From Gammaproteobacteria bacterium (GTDB lineage Bacteria > Pseudomonadota > Gammaproteobacteria > Pseudomonadales > Pseudohongiellaceae): DNA of 33,005 bases. Shown piece by piece: positions 9,010 to 16,991 of the stretch. Position 1 is the stretch's first letter; every line of letters begins with the position of its first letter. Position numbers and translations under genes: made by a program. Location of the stretch: positions 1 to 33,005 of the forward strand of contig SHZK01000021.1 in NCBI GenBank assembly GCA_009692305.1. The letters run 5' to 3'. Under the pieces are notes generated by a model that did not search any database, was not told where the DNA came from, and saw only the letters and a program-made list of their open reading frames with translations.

Positions 9010-9644
9010 ATGGACACCGGTCCGGATTTGGTCGCGGGAGTATTCGTCGCTACCACCAGTTCGACACCAATCATTGCGTTGCGACTGACGATTTGCTGCA
9101 ACTGCAGCTCAGTCCAACCCTCTGTTCCTGCCGGGCGCTGGGGCAGTACCAGATAGCGCAACTCTGCAGTGGAATCCCATACCTGGATTTTAGTGTGCGC
9201 CGGCAGCAGCGTGCCAAATTCGGCGAGCACAGCTCGTGGTTCACTTACTGCGCGCGCGCGATACGGTGCTGACTTATACCACACTGGCGGCAAGCCAAGA
9301 ATTGGCCAGGGATAGCAGGAGCAGAGCGTACATACGACCAGATTGTGAATGTCTTGGGTATTGGCTACGACCTGCAAGTGTTCACCCTGCCGACCTATGT
9401 ACCCAAGACTCGAGACCGCGGCACTGGCGTCCGCCAGCAGCCAGGTATTGAAGTCGGGATCAGACCAGGCTTTCGCTACGATATGAGCACCGTTGCGCGG
9501 ACCAACCCGGTGCTCGTAGGTATCGATGATGCTGTTGAGCGTGTCAGGGTTTACCAGACCCTTCTCCACGAGCAGACTCTCCAGGGCTTTTACGCGAAGC
9601 TCGAGATCTGAAGGTGGTTGTGAGTGATCGTGATCGTCGGTCAT
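9006..9644 (-). CDS. nthA: Nitrile hydratase alpha subunit, cobalt type
   Basis: 212 residues. The catalytic metal-binding loop is [18 protein letters not shown], with C105, C108, S109 and C110. The Thr in C-T-L-C-S-C-Y is the established marker of the cobalt-type enzyme (iron-type has C-S-L-C-S-C-T). In this family the second and third Cys are oxidised to sulfinic and sulfenic acids around a non-corrin Co(III). Other family blocks are [16 protein letters not shown] and [16 protein letters not shown]. The N-terminus is His/Asp-rich (MTDDHDHS), as in many alpha subunits. It starts 17 bases after the MFS stop and ends in an ATGA overlap with beta. Order alpha-beta-accessory is typical of cobalt-type clusters. 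The motif makes this one of the surest calls in the window. Confidence 0.96.
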   Translation of the reverse strand: MTDDHDHSQPPSDLELRVKALESLLVEKGLVNPDTLNSIIDTYEHRVGPRNGAHIVAKAWSDPDFNTWLLADASAAVSSLGYIGRQGEHLQVVANTQDIHNLVVCTLCSCYPWPILGLPPVWYKSAPYRARAVSEPRAVLAEFGTLLPAHTKIQVWDSTAELRYLVLPQRPAGTEGWTELQLQQIVSRNAMIGVELVVATNTPATKSGPVSI

Positions 9645-9661
9645 GGAGTGGCAGCCTTGCG

Positions 9662-11128
9662 CTATTCCTCGTCATCAGCAGCACTGCTGGCTGCTTCTTT
9701 ATTGATAGCTCGTGCTTTCTTCGCAACACTCACCCAGTCGAGTGTAACTCCAGAAATTGCATTGAAGCGGGCGACCCTGAATATAAGCTCAAGTATCCGC
9801 GGCCGTCTACGAATCTTCGGTTCTTTCAATTTAGGCACGAAGTAGCCAACAACCATCATGCGCAGCACCGCGGTCGTCACGAATACAATAAACAAATCAC
9901 TGCCAGGTTGCCAAAAGTCACTAATGTTTGCGGCGATCTCGGGAGCATGCCGTGCCAGATAACCTCCCAGCAATCCACCGCAGAAAACCATCAAGGCACT
10001 GGTTCCAGACTGTATGGCGGCGTAGAGGGCGAAATTAGTCTGGTGTGGGCGGATGTCGTATAGATAGTTCGCAGTACTCAATGTGAATCCGCTCCAGGAG
10101 ATTCCCGAGACAACCTGCACGAACAGCAAATAATTGTAGTCTGGTGAGACCATCCATAACAATGGAATCAGAGGTATCATGCAACTGGAAACCATCATAA
10201 CCAGATGATTGCCGAAGCGATCACTAAACTTGCCCCAGAATTGCAACATGACAAACTGCGTACCAATCGATGCAATGGCGTTCAGGCTAAACTGCAGGTA
10301 AGTGAACTCAAGATCCCGCAACATGTACACGGCAAAGAACGGTGCTGAAAGAGCAACTGCACCCTGAGTGCTGGCGACAAAGAAACTGTAGTGACGAAAG
10401 CTGGAGTCTTTGAGTGATTCCCGCACATGACGCCAACTGTCGAGCAAGCGCATGGAATTTTGGGCTGATTCCGGTTCCGGATCATGCATGCGCCATAACA
10501 GAATGCTGGAGATCATCCTGCCAGTCGCTGCCATCCCAAACAGCAAAGCGAAACCGAGCCATGTGTTATTGCTGGAGTCTGTGACCGAGAGAACGGTACC
10601 ACCTGCAACGAATACCAATAACGAAGCAGCCATCGTTAAACGGGAGCGAGCGGCGAAGAACACACCACGTCGTGGCTGCGGTACCAGGCCACCCATCCAG
10701 GCACGCCAGTGCGGCTGAATACAGTTCAGGCAAGTAAAATACCCCACCGCCAAAACTATCAACCAGGGCATGCTGGTGTCTTGCAATCTATCTCCAGCTG
10801 CGGTCAAGGCTAGCGTTGCCATCCCAGCAACAATCAAACTTTGCAGGAATGCGGTGGTTACTACCAAAGGTTTGCGCCGCACATGGTTACCAAGCCAGAC
10901 TGATATTATCTGGCTTACAGCCCCGAACAGTTGTGGTATGGCAGTCAGCCAGCCCAACTGCATCGCTGTCGCTTGCAGGTAAATCGCAAAGGCATTGAGG
11001 AAGTTATCACTGGTGCCCGTCATCGTCGCAGAAGCCACAGCCTCCTGCTGCGAATAGCGCAGGGCCCTTCTCAGAATAAGCTTCTTATCCTGAATTGAAG
11101 TCTCGGTGGCAGGAATCAGGCTGTGCAT
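9662..11128 (-). CDS. MFS transporter, first gene of the nitrile hydratase operon
   Basis: 488 residues with about 12 hydrophobic helices in two halves, e.g. [46 protein letters not shown] and [14 protein letters not shown] segments. The loop [13 protein letters not shown] between early helices is an MFS loop 2-3 type basic motif, and RFGNHLVMM repeats it in the second half. The C-terminal tail is charged ([14 protein letters not shown]). It lies 17 bases upstream of the alpha subunit on the same strand, so import of a nitrile substrate or export of the amide is a reasonable inference. The substrate cannot be read from the sequence. A TATAAT on the minus strand at 11214-11219 probably drives the operon. 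Confidence 0.85.
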   Translation of the reverse strand: MHSLIPATETSIQDKKLILRRALRYSQQEAVASATMTGTSDNFLNAFAIYLQATAMQLGWLTAIPQLFGAVSQIISVWLGNHVRRKPLVVTTAFLQSLIVAGMATLALTAAGDRLQDTSMPWLIVLAVGYFTCLNCIQPHWRAWMGGLVPQPRRGVFFAARSRLTMAASLLVFVAGGTVLSVTDSSNNTWLGFALLFGMAATGRMISSILLWRMHDPEPESAQNSMRLLDSWRHVRESLKDSSFRHYSFFVASTQGAVALSAPFFAVYMLRDLEFTYLQFSLNAIASIGTQFVMLQFWGKFSDRFGNHLVMMVSSCMIPLIPLLWMVSPDYNYLLFVQVVSGISWSGFTLSTANYLYDIRPHQTNFALYAAIQSGTSALMVFCGGLLGGYLARHAPEIAANISDFWQPGSDLFIVFVTTAVLRMMVVGYFVPKLKEPKIRRRPRILELIFRVARFNAISGVTLDWVSVAKKARAINKEAASSAADDEE

Positions 11129-11213
11129 CTGAATGCCCGATCACCTTGAATGCTGCTATCTCCGTACATCTGTCTCAAACCCGGTGCGACTTATTTGAAA
11201 TTTTAAGTGCCTG

Positions 11214-11240
11214 ATTATAGAGGACTGCGCACCCAAGCAA
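11214..11240 (-). promoter_or_regulatory. Probable sigma-70 promoter of the MFS/nitrile hydratase operon
   Basis: On the minus strand a perfect -10 hexamer TATAAT lies at 11214-11219, with TTGCTT at 11235-11240 as a possible -35 and a 15-base spacer (short). It is about 85 bases upstream of the MFS start codon at 11128. The perfect -10 and location support it; the spacer weakens it. Confidence 0.5.
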
Positions 11241-11520
11241 CATGGAGAAGTTGCATCAATACTATCGAAGCAGACTCGCTGCGACAGCAATCAGGTTTGC
11301 AGGCATGAAGAGACTCCAGTCAATTGCGTTATGATCTCTGCATAACAGCAATCTGGTGATTACAAACATTCTTGGGACCGACTGCTGCAGGCCACCAATG
11401 CCTGATGCTAGAGGCCCAATCCGAGTGCTTCCTGCCCCAGATAATTGGCTGTCGGTACCGTGGTGAAAACTATTTCATGGGGCTGGGATAAAGAAATTTC
11501 CCCGCGATCCGTTAATGTTC
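11241..11520. other. Divergent control region between nitrile hydratase and polyamine operons
   Basis: This stretch separates two outward-facing promoters. No gene-like frame or RNA gene is apparent, and no strong operator palindrome was found by eye. It is the likely place for regulator binding for either operon. Confidence 0.4.
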
Positions 11521-11548
11521 TTTACAAATCGCGAAAATTCCATAGAAT
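11521..11548 (+). promoter_or_regulatory. Probable sigma-70 promoter of the ODC-like/DHS-like operon
   Basis: TTTACA (11521-11526), a 16-base spacer, then TAGAAT (11543-11548), followed by a GC-rich stretch TCGCGCTCGCC. The hexamers are good sigma-70 matches, and the GC-rich discriminator resembles growth-rate-controlled (rRNA/tRNA-type) promoters. The first credible start codon follows 100 bases downstream. Confidence 0.6.
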
Positions 11549-11648
11549 TCGCGCTCGCCAGTGGATTTGAGACCCGTAGCTGCCCTTGAGCAGTGTACGA
11601 TTCAGCGGTCTGGCGCCTTGTTCAATTGCGTATTGGGGGTTTTATGAA

Positions 11649-12878
11649 ATGCAAAAATTCAATACTTCTAACGCAATGGTATGTGCAATGCGACCGGAGC
11701 ATCCCGTTTATTGTCTCCATCCACGTGCCGTAACCGTTGCTACTAACTGGTTTCTGGGGAATTTTCCCGGAACAGTACTGTTCGCCGTCAAGACCAACCC
11801 CTACTTCGTAGACACGCTCTCCGCTGCCGGATTGCAACACTTCGATGTTGCTTCACTGGGTGAAATTGAATTGATTCATGCCAAAGCCCCAGGGGCGCGC
11901 ATGTCATTCATGCATCCAGTGAAAAGCCGCTTGAGCATTCGTCGTGCCTACTTCGAATTTGGCATCCGCGACTTCGCGCTTGACTGTGAAGCTGAACTTG
12001 ACAAGATTATCCAGGAAACTGGTAACGCGCCCGACCTTAATCTGTTCGTGCGCTTGTCTGTGTCTAATCGTCACTCTTGTCTGGATCTGTCTGGCAAGTT
12101 CGGCATTGCTGGCAAACCCGCTGCAAAACTTCTGCTCAAAACCCGACAAGTTGCTACCCGGTTAGGTATCTGCTTCCATGCTGGTTCGCAGTTGATGCGT
12201 CCCGAAGCCTACGCTGAAGCGATGGAAGTGGTTTCCAAACTGATTCGCAGTTCCGGCGTCATTATCGACATTCTGGACGTGGGCGGCGGATTTCCCTCTA
12301 TCTATCCGGATATGACTCCTCCTCCGCTGGCGGACTTCGTCAATACCATCGTCACTCGATTTGAAGAGATGCCGGTCAGTGAAACCTGTGAGCTGTGGTG
12401 CGAACCTGGGCGCGCCCTCGTAGCCGAAGCCGCCTCACTAGTTGTAAAAGTGGAAATGCGCAAGAACAACACACTTTATATAAATGATGGTACTTACGGC
12501 GGCCTGTTCGATGCCGGTCACCCCGGTTTTATTTTTCCGGTCACGCCAATCCGGCAACAAACTGCCACAAACAGTTCACTCGCCAAATTCAGTCTGTACG
12601 GGCCAACTTGTGACAGCTTGGATTTCATGCCGGGACCATTTGTACTGCCATCTGATATTTGTGAAGGTGATTATCTGGAAATCGGCAATCTCGGTGCATA
12701 CAGCATGCAGTTGCGCACCGAGTTTAATGGTTTCGATCGCACCGAGTTAGTAAGCGTTGAAGAAGGTCCATTATTATCCATGTACGGAATCGCCAGACAG
12801 AATGGCACAGACGGCTTCCATGTCGTAGAAGAAACCGCTCTGCATGAAAACACCACTCTGGAAGGAGAGACAACATGA
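11649..12878 (+). CDS. Type III PLP-dependent decarboxylase, ornithine/lysine decarboxylase-like
   Basis: 409 residues from the ATG at 11649, which has a GGGGG purine run about 10 bases upstream; an in-frame TTG at 11586 is a weaker alternative. It has the alanine-racemase-fold decarboxylase motifs: FAVKTNP with the PLP lysine K48, CFHAGSQ (His stacking on PLP), DVGGGFP (phosphate-binding glycines), CEPGRALVAEA, YGPTCDSLD (the Cys-Asp substrate pair typical of ornithine decarboxylase) and IGNLGAYS. It should decarboxylate ornithine to putrescine, or lysine to cadaverine, in the cytoplasm. It overlaps the downstream deoxyhypusine-synthase-like gene by four bases (ATGA), tying it to polyamine synthesis. 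Exact amino-acid preference is not resolved. Confidence 0.92.
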   Translation: MQKFNTSNAMVCAMRPEHPVYCLHPRAVTVATNWFLGNFPGTVLFAVKTNPYFVDTLSAAGLQHFDVASLGEIELIHAKAPGARMSFMHPVKSRLSIRRAYFEFGIRDFALDCEAELDKIIQETGNAPDLNLFVRLSVSNRHSCLDLSGKFGIAGKPAAKLLLKTRQVATRLGICFHAGSQLMRPEAYAEAMEVVSKLIRSSGVIIDILDVGGGFPSIYPDMTPPPLADFVNTIVTRFEEMPVSETCELWCEPGRALVAEAASLVVKVEMRKNNTLYINDGTYGGLFDAGHPGFIFPVTPIRQQTATNSSLAKFSLYGPTCDSLDFMPGPFVLPSDICEGDYLEIGNLGAYSMQLRTEFNGFDRTELVSVEEGPLLSMYGIARQNGTDGFHVVEETALHENTTLEGETT

Positions 12879-13924
12879 CACAGACTCAAACAGCAGTGAG
12901 AGTGGATCGCAAGGCAAAATTATTGCAACGCGAAGTTGAGCACATCGATATTAAATCGTTCGATGCCCGCCCGATAATAGCTGCCATGGACAAAATGTCG
13001 TTCACTTCGCGCGACCTGGCACGTGCAACTGAAATCTACAATGAAATGCTTGCCGATAAAAACTGCAGCATCATCCTCACAATCGCCGGCTCGACTTCTG
13101 CCGGCGGCTGTATGCAGCTTTACACCGATCTCGTTGCGAACAATATGGTGGATGCCATAGTCGCAACTGGAGCGACTATCGTCGATATGGATTTCTTCGA
13201 AGCTCTCGGATTCAAACATTATCATGGCTCCCCAGATGTAGATGACCGGGATTTGCGTGACCTCTATATCGATCGTATTTATGACACGCTAATCGATGAG
13301 GAACAACTGCAAGCTTGCGATCATGCAATAGCCAACATCGCCGACTCTCTGCAAGCGCGGCCCTATTCATCCAGGGAATTCATTAAAGAGATGGGTCGCT
13401 GGTGTGTGCAGAATGCAAAGAAGCACAATTCCCTGATTGAAACAGCGTTCAAGCATAACGTCCCGATTTTCTGCCCGGCCTTCACCGATTCCAGCGCTGG
13501 CTTTGGTCTCGTGGTACATCAGGAGCGCAATCCAGATGCCCATCTCAGCATGGATTCCATCCGCGATTTCCGCGAACTCACCGAAGTCAAGATTCAGGCA
13601 GGAACAACTGGTCTGTTGATGATAGGCGGTGGTGTGCCGAAAAATTTTACGCAGGACACAGTAGTCTGCGCTGAAATTCTGGGCAAGGAAGTTGATATGC
13701 ATAAGTATGCGGTGCAGATCACTGTGGCCGATTCACGCGACGGCGCATGTTCCAGTTCTACTCTGAAGGAGGCTTGCTCCTGGGGAAAAGTGGATATTGC
13801 CAAAGAACAAATGGTGTTCGCCGAAGCTACCAGCGTGCTGCCATTATTGGCCAGTGATGCCTATCATCGCGGTCACTGGAAAGTACGCACCGCGCGCAAT
13901 TTCAGCAAACTCTTCAAGAACTAA
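12875..13924 (+). CDS. Deoxyhypusine synthase-like protein, probable polyamine aminobutyl transferase
   Basis: 349 residues. It has the deoxyhypusine synthase fold motifs: an N-terminal NAD-site region (IAGSTSAGGCMQLYTDLVAN, MVDAIVATGATIVDMDF), FIKEMGRWC, VPIFCPAFTDSSAGFG and LMIGGGVPKNF, then EACSWGKV, whose K305 aligns with the enzyme-intermediate lysine in the SWGK motif of eukaryotic deoxyhypusine synthase. Bacteria lack eIF5A, so the bacterial members act on something else. Transfer of a 4-aminobutyl group between polyamines (for example, to make homospermidine) is the likely role, by analogy with homospermidine synthases. It is translationally coupled to a decarboxylase that makes putrescine. 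Function by chemistry is inferred; family membership is clear. Confidence 0.9.
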   Translation: MTQTQTAVRVDRKAKLLQREVEHIDIKSFDARPIIAAMDKMSFTSRDLARATEIYNEMLADKNCSIILTIAGSTSAGGCMQLYTDLVANNMVDAIVATGATIVDMDFFEALGFKHYHGSPDVDDRDLRDLYIDRIYDTLIDEEQLQACDHAIANIADSLQARPYSSREFIKEMGRWCVQNAKKHNSLIETAFKHNVPIFCPAFTDSSAGFGLVVHQERNPDAHLSMDSIRDFRELTEVKIQAGTTGLLMIGGGVPKNFTQDTVVCAEILGKEVDMHKYAVQITVADSRDGACSSSTLKEACSWGKVDIAKEQMVFAEATSVLPLLASDAYHRGHWKVRTARNFSKLFKN

Positions 13925-13984
13925 GCCCAAGCACCTGCCCAACGCACCACATTCCCAGCCAGCAACTACCGCCACTGGCAACAC

Positions 13985-14554
13985 CTAGTGCATTCTTTCC
14001 ATTATATGGGTAACAACGGTGGCACCAGTGCCACCGTTGTTTTGCACCATCGCCAATCCAGCATTCGGCACTTGGTTAACTCCCGCTGTGCCAGTTAATT
14101 GCTGATAAGTCTCCACCATTTGATACACGCCAGTTGCTCCTACCGGATGCCCGCGCGATTTCAATCCTCCCATGGTGGAAATGGGCAGTTTGCCACTGCG
14201 CCCGATGGCGCCGTCTTGTCCATAAAAGACACCCCGGCCTTTCTCGGCAAACCCCGCCGCTTCCAGGCTTAGAGATGTGATGATGGTATAGGCATCGTGC
14301 AGTTCGAACAGATCCAGATCTTCAATGGTAATTCCTGCTTGCTTCAAAGCCCGCTGGCCAGACAATTTGGCGCCACTCAACTCCAAGGGATCCTTGCGAT
14401 TGTCCAATGCCAGACAATCAGTGCCTATCGCTGACGCGCGGATTCGAATCAATGGTAAACCCTGCCGCTGCGCAGCACGCGCAACAGCTTCCGAGGCCAG
14501 TACAATTGCGGCCGAGCCATCGCAGACCGGAGGTGCATCGAATAATCTAATGGG
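13985..14554 (-). pseudogene. Thiolase (acetyl-CoA acetyltransferase-like), C-terminal remnant
   Basis: The minus frame from 14554 to 13985 reads PIRLFDAPPVCDGSAAIVLA, then a long stretch with LFELHDAYTIITSLSLEAAG and STMGGLKSRGHPVGATG, ending THIMERMH. These are the C-terminal thiolase blocks, with the catalytic His in the GHPVGATG motif and a preceding HDAY-type motif. The N-terminal half with the nucleophilic Cys is absent: a TAA at 14555-14557 lies directly upstream and no thiolase sequence follows. About 190 codons of a normal 390-430 survive, so it cannot be a working thiolase. It sits downstream of a truncated phaB on the same strand, with 75 bases of unrelated-looking sequence between. 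Confidence 0.88.
14012..14043 (+). terminator. Strong hairpin with short T-run after the DHS-like gene
   Basis: Perfect 13-base stem AACAACGGTGGCA (14012-14024) and TGCCACCGTTGTT (14029-14041), loop CCAG, followed by TT to give four Ts. It lies about 90 bases after the DHS-like stop on the plus strand, so it could end the polyamine operon. It is also inside the thiolase remnant, where it encodes NNGGTGATVV; the stem may be partly a codon coincidence. Confidence 0.45.
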
Positions 14555-14628
14555 TTAATTCAACATTTTTGATGACATGTACACATTCATATCAACATGT
14601 TTTTTCAGGAACGCGTGCGGGTTATTCA

Positions 14629-15072
14629 AGCCATATTTACCTGCTCGTATTGCCCCGCCTGGCCATTAATTGAGCCGATGTTCACGATGCGTCCGAATTT
14701 TCTTTCCCGCATGCCATTGATAACAGCATGGCAGGTATTGAAACAGGAGCCGAGATTGGTCTCGATTACTTGCTTCTATTGATTCGGATCCATGCGGTGC
14801 AGCGTGCAAACCCGGGTGATGCCGGCATTGTTAACCAGTATATCCAGCGGTCCATTGTCGTCTTCAATTTGCTTGATCTGCAGTTTCGTTGCTTCGAAAT
14901 CGCTGACATCAAATTTCACTACCGGTATACCGGTGCGCTCGCTGAACTCAGCGGCTGCTGCATCGTTACCGGCATAGTTGGCGATGACTGAGTAGCCTTT
15001 TTGCTGCAGCGCTTTGCAAATTGCTTCCCCAATGCCTCTGGTACCACCGGTCACCAATGCCACTCTGCCCAT
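14629..15072 (-). pseudogene. phaB: Acetoacetyl-CoA reductase (PhaB-like SDR), truncated and nonsense-mutated
   Basis: The start is ATG 15072 (MGRVALVTGGTRGIGEAICK), preceded by GGAG at 8 bases. It has the Rossmann TGGTRGIG motif, DILVNNAGITR and HRMDPNQ, then a TAG at 14776-14778, and the same frame continues with VIETNLGSCFNTCHAVINGM and GRIVNIGSINGQAGQ, ending in TGA at 14626-14628. PhaB relatives usually have Trp at the TAG position (EQW-type), consistent with TGG to TAG. The frame ends just before the catalytic Tyr-x-x-x-Lys, so the active site is lost. The expected partner of a polyhydroxybutyrate or ketothiolase pathway is the thiolase remnant just downstream. Both appear to be products of one deletion. 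Confidence 0.87.
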
Positions 15073-15272
15073 AACTTTCACTCCAATTTTAACTATGCAT
15101 TTATTCAGGCTACGCGAAGACGCTGGCAATTACTAATTCATATGAGCAAAATGAGCCACTCACGAGTTAGCCAGGGCTGGCGCCGATCAAATCAGCGCAG
15201 TCTCTGTGCAACCAGCTAGCAACGACCAGCAAACAGACTTAGCTCGGCATATTCTACGACAGGACTGGCAAC

Positions 15273-16151
15273 ATGAATAATGCAACAAGCAACTGGCAGG
15301 ACTCCCTCGCCCAGACTTATCAGGAGTTCTATACACAAATCATCGCCTATTCGCCGCAAATACTCGGAGCCTTGCTGTTTCTATTTATAGGCTGGCTAGC
15401 CGCACATGCATTGCGCATCGCGATCAAAAAATTGATAGGCGGCTTGGACACCCTGTTCCAGCGCATGTTCAAGAGTGATCATGCCGCGCATGAACGGGTG
15501 AAACGTTCCTATTCAGTCATCATCAGTAGCGCCGTGTTCTGGATAGTAATTATCTTCAGTATTGCCGCAGCTGCGAACATGCTCGGCTGGGACATGTTTT
15601 CCAATTGGCTGGGCAACATCATCACCTATCTGCCTAATCTGATAACTGGATTGTTGATCATCCTAGCGGGTTTCCTGCTTGGCAACGGTGCCAAGTCTGC
15701 CACTTTTGGGGCGGCAACAGCGGCCGGTATCGAGCAAGTTGAACTGGTCGGCCGCAGCGTCCAGGTAATCATCATGTTTACCGCGCTCGTCATTGGTGTC
15801 GAGCAGATTGGCATCAATATCGGATTTATCACCAACGTCTCCCTCGTCATCATTGGTGTGTTGATTGCTGGTGGCGCGCTCGCTTTCGGATTGGGTGCCA
15901 AGGATTTGATCGCGAATGTAATCGGTGCACAGTACACGCGCAAACATTGTCGAATCGGCGAACACATGCAAATCGGTACTGCGCAAGGAGTGGTCATCGA
16001 AGTATCGCAAACCTCCATAGTGCTTGATAACGGAGTTGCCAGAGTCGTAGTTCCCGCAAAGTTGTTTCACGAAATGAGCAGTACGCTTTCTCCTGATGCA
16101 GACAATATCGGGTTAACCACAAAGACGGAGCAAGACAGCCAACATGTCTGA
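15273..16151 (+). CDS. MscS-like mechanosensitive channel family protein (CmpX-like)
   Basis: 292 residues. Four to five hydrophobic helices: ILGALLFLFIGWLAAHAL, VIISSAVFWIVIIFSIAAAA, NLITGLLIILAGFLLGNG, VIIMFTALVIGVEQIG and LVIIGVLIAGGALAFGLG. The last is followed by AKDLIANVIGAQY, which resembles the pore-helix to beta-domain junction of MscS (GLGAKDLIANxIxG). A small beta domain follows (GEHMQIGTAQGVVIEVS...TSIVLDNG). It likely sits in the inner membrane and senses tension or takes part in osmotic adaptation. It overlaps the next gene by eight bases, making a three-gene operon with two MgtE-type proteins. Confidence 0.85.
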   Translation: MNNATSNWQDSLAQTYQEFYTQIIAYSPQILGALLFLFIGWLAAHALRIAIKKLIGGLDTLFQRMFKSDHAAHERVKRSYSVIISSAVFWIVIIFSIAAAANMLGWDMFSNWLGNIITYLPNLITGLLIILAGFLLGNGAKSATFGAATAAGIEQVELVGRSVQVIIMFTALVIGVEQIGINIGFITNVSLVIIGVLIAGGALAFGLGAKDLIANVIGAQYTRKHCRIGEHMQIGTAQGVVIEVSQTSIVLDNGVARVVVPAKLFHEMSSTLSPDADNIGLTTKTEQDSQHV

Positions 16152-16980
16152 GCAAAAGTTAGAGCTGGCGCTCGCGTTTCTGCAATCACATCCGGATACC
16201 GCAGCCACCATATTGGAGCAACTACCCGCGGGTGAAGTTACGAACTTGCTGCAGGATGTGCCGCATCGCATTGCTGCTGCTGTCCTGGAACGCATGCTGC
16301 CGCAATACACTGCCCGCCTCTGCAAACTGCTGCCGCCAGCCCAATGCGCCGCGTTATTTGCGCTAATGAATTTCAGCACTGTAGCTGCGATCTTGCGTTA
16401 CACGAATTCCGAGAATCGCAAATTGATAATCGATTTGCTGCCGGAGCAAACCCGGCTCGCCTGTTTGATTCTGCTGAATTATGCCGAAGACACAGTGGGT
16501 GCCTGGATGATCATACAAGCGGCCAGTGTAGCGATCGACAGTACGGTCGGAGCCGCCTTGAAAACCCTTATTGATCAGGATGACCTGGCATTGATCGACT
16601 CGATATTCGTGGTTGACCGGAATCGGCTGGTACTGGGCGAGCTTTCCTATGCCGTGTTACTGCGGGCGAATCCGGAACTCCCGAGCGCCGCTCTGTTGCA
16701 AGCAAAATCGCAAGTGATACAGGGTCGCACCAAGCTTGAAACAGCCATCAAACTGGATATCTGGGAACACCGTGACTCCGTAGCGGTAGTTAATCGACAA
16801 AATCAATTTGTTGGGGTCTTGCGCCATGTCGATTTGCGCCGAGGAATGGCACAGGCTGCCAACGTGATCGAGACACCAGTCGGGAGTGATCCGATCACAA
16901 GCTTACTATCAGTCTATGGCAGCAGCCTGTTCTCTTTGCTGGATACAGTCGGCACGTTCGCTACCAACCGGAATCAATAA
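16144..16980 (+). CDS. Soluble MgtE N-domain/CBS-pair protein, no membrane domain
   Basis: 278 residues, no transmembrane helix. The first 120 residues form an alpha-helical MgtE_N-type superhelix (e.g. HPDTAATILEQLPAGEVTNL, LPPAQCAALFALM, RKLIIDLLPEQTRLACLILL) and then a CBS-pair-like region with DTVGAWMI, DSIFVVDRNRLVLGELSYAV and DSVAVVNRQNQFVGVLRHVD. It is the cytosolic half of MgtE as a separate protein. In MgtE this half binds Mg2+ and gates the pore, so it may be a regulatory partner or decoy subunit for the full-length MgtE encoded next. Start ATG overlaps the stop of the MscS-like gene. No other function is visible. Confidence 0.85.
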   Translation: MSEQKLELALAFLQSHPDTAATILEQLPAGEVTNLLQDVPHRIAAAVLERMLPQYTARLCKLLPPAQCAALFALMNFSTVAAILRYTNSENRKLIIDLLPEQTRLACLILLNYAEDTVGAWMIIQAASVAIDSTVGAALKTLIDQDDLALIDSIFVVDRNRLVLGELSYAVLLRANPELPSAALLQAKSQVIQGRTKLETAIKLDIWEHRDSVAVVNRQNQFVGVLRHVDLRRGMAQAANVIETPVGSDPITSLLSVYGSSLFSLLDTVGTFATNRNQ

Positions 16981-16991
16981 GGAGAACGAAT

